Shown here: piece by piece, positions 36,918 to 44,506 of the stretch
Layout of the letters: the number at the start of each line of letters is the position of its first letter
Position numbering within the stretch: the stretch's first letter is position 1
Source: Microbacterium aurum
Lineage (GTDB): Bacteria; Actinomycetota; Actinomycetes; Actinomycetales; Microbacteriaceae
DNA: 64,000 nt
Assembly: GCF_016907815.1 (NCBI RefSeq)
Contig: NZ_JAFBCQ010000001.1
Coordinates: 1,674,001-1,738,000, forward strand
Direction: 5' to 3'
The notes under the pieces: model-generated
What the model saw: the letters and a program-made list of their open reading frames with translations, nothing else
Told to the model about the DNA's origin: nothing
Database searches by the model: none
Made by a program: the position numbers and the translations under genes

Positions 36918-39900
36918 GTGAGGCTTACCAGCGACGTCGACATCCCAGACGACCTGTTGGCAGCCGCGCGAAATGAGCGGCTGGCCTTGTTCATCGGCGC
37001 GGGCGTGTCCATCAACGCACCATCGAACCTCCCGCTCTACGACGGCCTCGCCCGGATGATCGCTCAGTCTCTCGGCGAAGAGTTCGATGCGGCACTCAGC
37101 CCCGACCGATTCCTGGGTCAACTGATGCACACCCATCCGCGGGTCAAAGATCAGGTGCGTGCGATCACCGGAAGTGCGCAGTCGCTCCCTAATGCGAACC
37201 ATCGAGCGCTGGCTCGTCTCGCGACGGCAGCCCGCGCACCTATCGTGACGACGAATTACGACCTGCATATCGAGGCAGCTGCCGCGGAGTTAGCCCTCCA
37301 GCTCGGAGCTACATACTCCGGGCCGGCATTGCCGTTGGGGAGAGAGTTCGACGGGCTGGTCTACCTTCACGGCTCCGCTTCCCGCCCAGCGTCGGAGCTC
37401 GTAGTCACCGACGATGACTTCGGGCGGGCTTATCTCACCGATGGGTGGGCCCGCCGATTCGTGCAGGATCTCTTCGAGCACTGGACCGTGCTGTTCGTCG
37501 GCTACAGCCATAACGACGTCGTCATGACCTACCTGGCCCGCGGTCTCCCGCCGAGCGCGCAACCTCGCTTCGTACTCACCGACGAACCACAAAGCCCCCG
37601 ATGGGAGAACCTCCGCATCACTCCCATCGCCTATCCCAGCGACGACGACCACGCGGCTCTCCCCGTGGCGCTGGACGCCTGGGCGGCACTAATGAACATG
37701 GGGGTGCTGGACCATCACGCGCGCGCGAAGGAGCTCGCAGCCGCTTCTCCTCCTGCGGTGCCACAAGAAGCGGACTACCTAGCTGACGTGCTAAATACTC
37801 CGTCCGGAGCACGTGGCTTCGTGGCTGCCGCGACGGGTTACGACTGGCTCCGGTGGGCCGAGGAGCAACCGGCGTTCAAGGCACTCTTCGAAGCGGGCCG
37901 AGCCGAGAACGAAGCATCGCGGGTGCTCGCCGACTGGTTCGTGAGCGAGTACATCTCTGTTCCGGAGCGAGCCGAGTATGCGCTCGGGACTGTCGCCCGG
38001 CTGGGTCCAGTCATTTCGACCGAGCTCCAATGGGAGATCTCGCGCGCTGCGCGCTCGATGCGGGAGGCGGCGCCTGCGGAGGCCCGCCGTTGGATGACGA
38101 TTCTCGTAGCCGCTCTGCGAACAGACCCCGCAGAGTCCGGCTTGAGTTGGTTCCTTGGCTACGGCAATCCGCTATCAGGTGTTGATGCGCTCCCACTTCT
38201 TCGCCGCGCGCTCGTGCCGCGACTCGTGCTGAAGGAGAGTCGGCCGTGGTTTCCGACGGACGAAGATGAGAAGCAGCCGCGTCGCATATCTGCCGAGATC
38301 GAGTGGGCAACTTCCGAGGATGTCCTGAAGACGCTGTGGGAGCAAATCTCGGCGGAACCAGATGAGAGCGCTGACCGGGTGCTCCAGATCGCAGAGCAGG
38401 CGCTGACCGACGCGTACGAACTGATGCGAGCGTTCGACCCGGGGGCAACCTTCGATCCGTGGTCTTTTCGCCGCTCCGCGATAGAACCGCATGAACAGGA
38501 TCGTTTCGGTGACGAAGAGGGCACCATCATCGACATGCTTCGCGACAGTGCCGCCCTCGCGGCCGCGGACGAATCAGCGCTGTCGGCCAGGTGGCTCGCA
38601 AGCCCGCACGCCCTTTTTCGCCGGCTGGGCCTGCACCTCGTCATCGAGTCCCCACGTCTGAGTGGCGACGAGAAGTGCGTGACCGCGCTCGGCAGTCTCC
38701 TCTACGATCCCGAAACGAAGCACGAACTGTTCCGACTACTTCAGGAAGTAGCGCCGGACCTGAGCCCCGAGTCGCGGCAATCTCTGCTCGCCGCCATCCT
38801 CGCGGGCCCATCACCTGACGATCCGGTGGAGGGGGTCGACCCGCGCTACCGCCGCAGAGCGATCTTCGATCGCGCCGAATGGCTCCGTCGGCATGTCACG
38901 TCCTGGCCGGAACTGGACGCCGCCATCGCGGAGATCCAGGAAGGAGAATCAGAGATGGGTGTTCGTCCTCACCCGGATCTCGACCACTACATGACGTCAG
39001 GCACCTGGGGCGGAAAGATGCCGCTCACCGTGGACGAGTTCCTCACGCGCGTGCGCGAGGGTGGAGCGCGCGCCAGCGTCCAATCGCTCCTCATCCTCGA
39101 CTACTCGGAACGAGACTTCGATGAGCCAACATGGGACGACACCTGCAAACTCGTGCGCGAAGCCGCTGCGGCGCAGCCAGAAATCGGTCTCGAGCTTCTT
39201 CCGGAATTCACGCTTGCGCCCGTCTCACAGCACCATGATCTTCTCGGCGCCATTCTGCACGGATGGAGTCAGAGCCCGATACTCGCGGAGAGCATTCACG
39301 ATCTCGTCGACGCGCTCGATGAGCTAAGCCCCAGACCTGAGCTCATCCGTGCGGTCAGCGAGGTGTTGAAGTCGGTCTCCAAACCAGCGGAGGAAGCCCT
39401 CGATCCATCGGCGCTCAAGCGCCTGGACACGATCGCGGCCAAACTATGGGAGAACAACGCACCAGCGTTCGACCCCGGGGGCTGGAGCGACTCCCTCATG
39501 AGAGGCCTGAACACCTGGCCAGGAATCGTGGCCCAGTACTGGCTGAACCGCATCGCCTCGAGGTGGCAGGCAGCGCCTGATCTATGGGCGGGGCTGGCGG
39601 AGATCGAAGCTGGTGCGCTGACGTCAATGCTGAACTCGCCAACCCGTGCGCGAGATGCTGCAGCGAGCATTCTGGCTGGAAAGCTCCATTTCCTCTTCGC
39701 GGCGGACCCGGCATTCACGGTTAGGCACCTGTTTCCGATCTTCGACCCGGCCACATCGGAGTTCGCACCCGATGCGTGGTTCAGCTTCCTCCACGAACCG
39801 AGAACTCCGCCAGATCTCCTCGACGCCGGATTCTGGCAGCTGACCCTCCGGTCCTCCGACGCGGCCACGATCCGCGATCGAAACATCGCTGACCAGTACT

Positions 39901-40463
39901 GGAGGATGGTCGCATCCGTCGCGACTTTCTCAACCGCGAGCGCGGTCGATCGACCCGCTCTGGTTGAGATGCTCACTGCACCTGTACGAGCGGTCCAATT
40001 CGAGGCGTTCATACGAGCACTTAGCCACACAGTGAGCGAACTCGACGCTCCCGGACGGGAGGCCGTCTGGTCGTCGTGGCTGAAGGACGCGATAGAGAAG
40101 CGCCAAGCCGCCGCTCCGGGCGTGCAATCAGCGGGGGAGAAGAGCGCCTGGGGAGACCTGGCCCTCGAACTCGGAATCACCGATGCGCTGACCCTTACGG
40201 CGTTGAGCCCAGGGGGACTCGGCGGCCGCACGAGATTTCATCACCTCGAAGCAGACCGCGCTCAGGCCATCGCAGACTTACTGGTCGGTATCGCCACCAC
40301 GCGCTTGCGTCTGACAGACGACGTCGACTGGCGCGTGGGATACGAGCTGGCGGAACTCGTCAAGCGAGTCAAGCCCGCCGCGAACCCCGCGTCACTTCGC
40401 GCGCTCGCTGAGCTGGCCGTCGAACGCGGCGTTCACGAGGCTCTCTCCTGGATGAACGCCTAG
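36918..40463 (+). CDS. Very large SIR2-domain protein, probable antiphage defence NADase
   Basis: 1181 residues. The N-terminal SIR2 domain shows GAGVS (residues 27-31), TTNYD (111-115, with the NAD-contacting Asn), YLHGS (catalytic His151) and FVGYSHND (194-200). About 900 further residues are helical and lack familiar motifs; the layout resembles SIR2-DUF4020 defence-associated sirtuins (DSR1 type), which deplete NAD+ on phage infection. The GTG at 36918 starts the domain immediately. No partner gene is co-transcribed. Its position in an island with a Pycsar-like pair supports a defence role, which is inferred. Confidence 0.75.
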   Translation: MRLTSDVDIPDDLLAAARNERLALFIGAGVSINAPSNLPLYDGLARMIAQSLGEEFDAALSPDRFLGQLMHTHPRVKDQVRAITGSAQSLPNANHRALARLATAARAPIVTTNYDLHIEAAAAELALQLGATYSGPALPLGREFDGLVYLHGSASRPASELVVTDDDFGRAYLTDGWARRFVQDLFEHWTVLFVGYSHNDVVMTYLARGLPPSAQPRFVLTDEPQSPRWENLRITPIAYPSDDDHAALPVALDAWAALMNMGVLDHHARAKELAAASPPAVPQEADYLADVLNTPSGARGFVAAATGYDWLRWAEEQPAFKALFEAGRAENEASRVLADWFVSEYISVPERAEYALGTVARLGPVISTELQWEISRAARSMREAAPAEARRWMTILVAALRTDPAESGLSWFLGYGNPLSGVDALPLLRRALVPRLVLKESRPWFPTDEDEKQPRRISAEIEWATSEDVLKTLWEQISAEPDESADRVLQIAEQALTDAYELMRAFDPGATFDPWSFRRSAIEPHEQDRFGDEEGTIIDMLRDSAALAAADESALSARWLASPHALFRRLGLHLVIESPRLSGDEKCVTALGSLLYDPETKHELFRLLQEVAPDLSPESRQSLLAAILAGPSPDDPVEGVDPRYRRRAIFDRAEWLRRHVTSWPELDAAIAEIQEGESEMGVRPHPDLDHYMTSGTWGGKMPLTVDEFLTRVREGGARASVQSLLILDYSERDFDEPTWDDTCKLVREAAAAQPEIGLELLPEFTLAPVSQHHDLLGAILHGWSQSPILAESIHDLVDALDELSPRPELIRAVSEVLKSVSKPAEEALDPSALKRLDTIAAKLWENNAPAFDPGGWSDSLMRGLNTWPGIVAQYWLNRIASRWQAAPDLWAGLAEIEAGALTSMLNSPTRARDAAASILAGKLHFLFAADPAFTVRHLFPIFDPATSEFAPDAWFSFLHEPRTPPDLLDAGFWQLTLRSSDAATIRDRNIADQYWRMVASVATFSTASAVDRPALVEMLTAPVRAVQFEAFIRALSHTVSELDAPGREAVWSSWLKDAIEKRQAAAPGVQSAGEKSAWGDLALELGITDALTLTALSPGGLGGRTRFHHLEADRAQAIADLLVGIATTRLRLTDDVDWRVGYELAELVKRVKPAANPASLRALAELAVERGVHEALSWMNA

Positions 40464-40730
40464 AAGTAGCCAACTATTAGCGCAGCAGACCTGGGACACG
40501 TTCTCGCCGCCCGCCACGCCGTGGCGCGAGCGATGCTCCGAGAGACCGCAAATTCCGCCGGCGGACAAGAGAAGGCGCGTGACCTCACGCGGGGGTCCGC
40601 CGAGCTATTCCCCGACACCAACGTGGGGCTATCCGCGTACCTGGATCCACTGCTGGGTTGTCTGTCTCCATGGGTATGGCGCACCACCGCAGCGCGCGGC
40701 GGCGGCGTCCTGATCATTCTGTTCGGCCCA

Positions 40731-41161
40731 GAGACACGTGCGAGTTCACCACGGGATCCGGGCTGACCGGCGCCGACCTGACCGACGAGCCGAAGGAGCT
40801 CCTGCTCGAGCTCATGGCGAACTGGGTGGGCATGGCCGACGAGGAGACCACGGATGCCGCGCTCGCCGAGATCGAAGCGACGCTCGACGAAACGGTCATC
40901 GCCTGGTCCGGCGAGACGACGTACGACATGAGCACGGGCAACGGCATCAACTTCTCGATCTCGGGGCCGAACGTCTACATCGCGTTCCAGGCGCAGCAGG
41001 GCTCGGCCGGTGCCGACGTCGACGGGGTCACCACGTCGGGATGGGGCCACGTCCACACGATCTACCGTGATCCGAGCAACGACCACGCCGACAGCGTCGA
41101 ACAGCAGGCCGGATCCGGAATGTCCGGCGGCCCCGGCGGCGGCACCCCTCCCGGAAACTGA
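40731..41161 (+). pseudogene. C-terminal remnant of a DUF3500-type protein
   Basis: From about 40735 the frame reads LTGADLTDEPKELLLELMANWVG, DETVIAWSG, NGINFSISGPNVYIAFQAQQG and HVHTIYRDPSNDHA, the C-terminal pattern of DUF3500 proteins. The N-terminal two thirds are absent; the preceding 250 bases after the SIR2 gene do not encode them in any frame. It looks like a remnant left by recombination. The frame's nominal start at 40658 is not meaningful. Confidence 0.6.
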
Positions 41162-41249
41162 TTCGGACAGACTGGGCGAGTTGCGTCGGGACGACCGGCG
41201 AGATCCGCACTTCGCCCGAGGATCGCCGTGCTCACGTCGCGGACAAATC

Positions 41250-41795
41250 TCACAGTTTGGTGCGAAGCAGGGCCGCACCCAGGCGTGCGCCATCGCTTGA
41301 AAACGGGCCGTCGTAAATGTCGATGAGAAAGTAGCGGACGAGGGACCCGTCGACGCGGAGCGTGTACGGCGGCAGGCTCTCCGGGCGACGCCCGCCGCGA
41401 CGGACCTGCTCCAGGTCGTTGAACAGTCGGCTGCCGGGGAGCTCCTCGATCGAGGGAAGCAGGATCTCGAAGGTGAGCTTGAAGAGTGCGTCCACCGCGT
41501 TGATACCGCCGAGGTTGAAGCTCCACCCTTCCCCCCACCGCTGCAGGACGCACGTATCGAGGAACTCCCCGAAGCTGCACCCGGGCGCGAGGCGGGACAC
41601 GTCGACGAGGTTGCGGATCGCTTCAATGTCCCAGAGGTCCTGGAGCTGAAGGATGAGGTCACCGCTGTCTTCGACGATGCGTGCGTTGTGCTGAACGGGG
41701 TCCGTCCAGGAGGTTTCGAAGTCGCGGCCGAAGCGGCGGAACCGTGCGGCATCCACAGCGGTAGTAGTGGAGATGGACGTGGTGTTGTTGATCAT
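41250..41795 (-). CDS. Hypothetical protein with MINNTTS leader
   Basis: 181 residues from the ATG at 41795, chosen because the 55-residue relative at 36748 begins at the same position. It contains VVDEDSGDLILQLQDLWDIEAIRNLVD-like and GWSFNLGGINAVDALFKLTFEILLPSIEEL segments and is rich in aliphatic residues, but I recognise no domain. Function unknown. Upstream on the same strand is the mutated small-protein gene at 41830. Confidence 0.6.
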   Translation of the reverse strand: MINNTTSISTTTAVDAARFRRFGRDFETSWTDPVQHNARIVEDSGDLILQLQDLWDIEAIRNLVDVSRLAPGCSFGEFLDTCVLQRWGEGWSFNLGGINAVDALFKLTFEILLPSIEELPGSRLFNDLEQVRRGGRRPESLPPYTLRVDGSLVRYFLIDIYDGPFSSDGARLGAALLRTKL

Positions 41796-41829
41796 GAAGA
41801 CCATGTACGCGGCGGCCCGCGAAACTCGT

Positions 41830-42063
41830 TCACCGGCGTGTCGCTCTCTCGCCGTCCGGCCCCAGGCAGCTGGGGTGACCGCCACGGCCCATGCCCACGG
41901 CCGGAGCTCGCTCGCCCGCTAGGAAGCGGATCCCGCACGCGCGATCTTCCCAGCGGCAGACTTCTACTTCGACAAGTGCCGGCGTTCCACCGAACCTCGC
42001 CCACGTCATCGCTCGTCGCGGCGTCGGGTCGCGCATCACCGGCCGCTTGTCGAGGTCGGTCAT
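41830..42063 (-). pseudogene. Small conserved protein, WxRFGxTPxxV family (copy 2), probably frameshifted
   Basis: The frame from the ATG at 42063 reads PVMRDPTPRRAMTWARFGGTPALVEVEVCRWEDRACGIRF, matching the small protein at 32388. After GIRFLAGE the frame gives unrelated sequence, whereas the next frame gives LRPWAWAVAVTPAAW, matching the expected RCWVWLGAV end. A single-base indel near 41915-41930 would explain this. Confidence 0.5.
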
Positions 42064-43168
42064 CCCCGCGCCGCGCCTGAAGAGTCTCGCGTGCGGGGAG
42101 GCGTTCGAGGATGCGCCCCTCGGGCGGTCGATGTACCCGCGTGTCCGTGCTCTTAGGTCGTCACGATTCACTCGAGAAGGCTGTCTCGAGTCTCACATCG
42201 ATCGTCGCGGCACCTGAGCGGGGCGGGTTTGGGCAGCGTCCTGAGCTGGTGCGCCCCGCCACGCGCGCGGCAGCGCCCGCCAGTTTCGTTAGCAACTTTG
42301 CTCAATTGATGCCGTTCCGTTATCAACACGGCCAAGTACACCAAGATCTGCCAAGCACTACCTGGCAGGGCTCTCCCCAGTGGGGAGTAGGGCTCGGAGG
42401 GGGTCTGCCAAGTTACCAAGTAGTAGTTGTCTTACGTAAGAGAAAAAGTAAGTAGTAGTAGTAAAGGGGGCCGAACTTCACTTCAATCTCTCTCATATAG
42501 AACCGTTCCGCAGTTGGTCAACTTGGCAGCGCGAGCCTTTCGCCTTCTGACCGGGAGTTTTTGCCACATTTGAACTTGGCAGCATCTTGGCTGAAGGCCA
42601 AGCAATAGGTCGGACTACTTGGAAATGCCGGGTCGGACGTCATTTTCGGATTGGTCGATGTTGGTTGGCGGTCGGCGCGCCGCCACCCGCCGAAATCCTG
42701 CGAGATCACGGCGATCCGACTAACGCGTCGTCGCCGACCGCCAATAGATGAGTTCGTGAGACTTCTCGTGCACCGCATCTCGATGGCATCGCTCCGTACG
42801 ACGCAGCTGCCCGTCGCGCTGGCTCTGCACATCGCGACGTCGACGATCGGCGTCGCGAGACCGAGCCAGAGGCTCTGCGGTGAAAGTGCCCGAATCGGGC
42901 CCCGACCGCGAATCCGAGGCGGTCGGGCGGCTGGTCGTTCCGTCCCACCGATCGTCCTCCGGTTCATCCCGAGGAGCTTCTGCCATCAGGGCGCTCGCGT
43001 GGCTGGGGTCAGAGTAGGACCTCAGTGCCGCCGTCTCAACGCTCGATCATCGCGTGACGGGCGCAACGCTAGGCCTGCGCGAGGCTTGTGGGTCAAGCGA
43101 GTGCGGATTATTCTCCGCATATGCGGGAAAGTGGAATCGACACGCCGAGCGCGGCGCGATCCGGACCT
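42064..43168. other. Long gene-poor stretch with AT-rich core
   Basis: No frame here has a convincing protein signature; the larger open frames are rich in Arg/Ser/Pro and look like chance frames of GC-rich DNA. The section 42300-42640 is distinctly AT-richer, contains a perfect 10-bp palindrome CTTACGTAAG (42431-42440), an AGT microrepeat from 42451 and the opposed CTGCCAAG/CTTGGCAG repeats. It may contain one end of the Tn7-like element or a replication or regulatory site. Confidence 0.5.
42348..42582. repeat. Opposed CTGCCAAG / CTTGGCAG repeats
   Basis: CTGCCAAG occurs at 42348-42355 and 42405-42412; its reverse complement CTTGGCAG occurs at 42522-42529 and 42575-42582. Spacing within each pair is 57 and 53 bases. 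Additional CCAAG half-motifs flank them at about 42331, 42341, 42416 and 42597. The symmetrical layout around an AT-rich centre suggests protein binding sites. Confidence 0.6.
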
Positions 43169-43696
43169 CTAGCGCATCGGCGGCTTCGTGGTCGACGTCG
43201 CAGGCTTGTCCCATCGTTTGGCGCGCTCCAACCGCAAACGATCGGTTTTATGCCTGTCTGCTTCGCGTTCCAACGCTGCCCGTCCCTCCTGGAGGAGGCT
43301 TGCGTGGCGTCCGCGAAGGAGCCAAGGGTCGACCGCGTCTCCGATCAAGCACCGGAGTCGACCAAGATCTTCGAGCTGCATTACCGAGTGTCCGGACAAA
43401 ACCTTCCGCAGTCGCGGGTAGGGGACTTCGAGTGCCTCGGCGAGCGAGGTCATCGTCCTCGTATTGGAACGGGGCATGTAGAGCTGCGTTACACCGTAGG
43501 CGACGCCGTGTTGGAGATGGGCGGCGTCGAGGCGGGCCAGGTCCGTAGGGCCCCAGCTCGGGTCGGACTTCCACTCGATCAGAGCTTTGTGTCCGAAGTC
43601 GCGAGCGTGAAGGGCGAACTCGCGAGGCACGTAACGAGGGTTCGACACCTGCCAGATCATACCTTTTGGCACCATTCGGAGCCAAAAGGTGAACAT
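43169..43696 (-). CDS. Hypothetical protein divergent from tnsA, possible regulator
   Basis: 175 residues from the ATG at 43696 with GAGGG five bases upstream; the longer frame to 43864 overlaps tnsA and is rejected. RTMTSLAEALEVPYPRLRKVLSGHSVMQLEDLGRLRCLIG looks like a helix-turn-helix of the Cro/Xre type, so it may regulate the transposition genes. The C-terminus is basic (DRLRLERAKRWDKPA). Its position, divergent from tnsA with a 48-bp gap, supports this role. Confidence 0.6.
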   Translation of the reverse strand: MFTFWLRMVPKGMIWQVSNPRYVPREFALHARDFGHKALIEWKSDPSWGPTDLARLDAAHLQHGVAYGVTQLYMPRSNTRTMTSLAEALEVPYPRLRKVLSGHSVMQLEDLGRLRCLIGDAVDPWLLRGRHASLLQEGRAALEREADRHKTDRLRLERAKRWDKPATSTTKPPMR

Positions 43697-43744
43697 TAGG
43701 CCCTCAGTTGATGAGTCGTGTAGCTCGCCGCGCCTAGGGGGATC

Positions 43745-44485
43745 ATGACCAAGAAGACTGGAATCAAGAAGACGCCCGGAGCCGGGGTCGACCGCGTCGA
43801 GTGGATGGACGCCGAGCGGCGCGTCCACGTCGCAAAAGCAAGCGACCCGACCGCGCTGGAACATGTTACGCCGGGCGCGCCGACTCGACTCCCGATGAAG
43901 TGGGACAAGCAGCGTGCCTCACAGGGTCACTACTGGTGCTCCGGAACTCAGACGATGGTCTGGCACGAGTCGATGAGCGAGTTCACCGCGATGATGCTGC
44001 TGGACCACCTGTTCGACATCATCGACGTGTGCGCCCAGCCGATGCTGCTCACGTTCGCCAATGGTCGGCACCACACTCCGGACTACTTCATCACGACAGC
44101 GCAGGGAGAGCGCATCCTCGTCGACGTTCACGATGCTGACCTCACGACCGAAGCCGATGCTCTCAAGTTCGAGCTGACCCGCCTGCTGTGCGAGCGAGTG
44201 GGCTGGCGGTACGAGCTCTTCGACACCTTCACTGACGCGACCCGGTGGAGCCTGGAGATGATGGCGCGCTACCAGCACCCTCGCTACGCCCCCAACGCCG
44301 CAACTGAAGCTCGAATCCTCAAGCTGGTCTCGAAGCACGAGACATTCGGCGCGCTTCGCGAGGCGCTGGTCACCGACAAGCCGGGGGAGCACCTTCCGGC
44401 GGTTTTCCACCTCATGTGGCAGCGTGCCATCCGCTTCGAACTCGATAAGAGCTTCAGCGACCGCACTCGCCTCTACGCGGCCTGA
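43745..44485 (+). CDS. tnsA: TnsA-like heteromeric transposase endonuclease subunit
   Basis: 246 residues. The TnsA nuclease core is present: WHESMSEFTAMMLLDHL (candidate catalytic Glu75 or Glu79), TPDYFIT (Asp113) and GERILVDVHDAD. The last motif normally ends in a lysine (xVxVK), but here position 129 is His. TnsA makes the 5' strand cuts that let Tn7-like elements move by cut-and-paste; without it they copy. Gene order tnsA-tnsB-tnsC-tniQ with short gaps supports the assignment. Confidence 0.82.
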   Translation: MTKKTGIKKTPGAGVDRVEWMDAERRVHVAKASDPTALEHVTPGAPTRLPMKWDKQRASQGHYWCSGTQTMVWHESMSEFTAMMLLDHLFDIIDVCAQPMLLTFANGRHHTPDYFITTAQGERILVDVHDADLTTEADALKFELTRLLCERVGWRYELFDTFTDATRWSLEMMARYQHPRYAPNAATEARILKLVSKHETFGALREALVTDKPGEHLPAVFHLMWQRAIRFELDKSFSDRTRLYAA

Positions 44486-44506
44486 GTAACGAGAGGAGAC
44501 CTATTC

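Noticed and set aside
42348..42582. CRISPR array
   Set aside because: The repeats are only eight bases, in opposite directions, and there are no regular spacers or cas genes anywhere in the window.
42518..43172. Open frames on both strands in the gap before tnsA
   Set aside because: Composition is that of chance frames, there is no conserved motif, and they overlap the repeat-containing AT-rich stretch.
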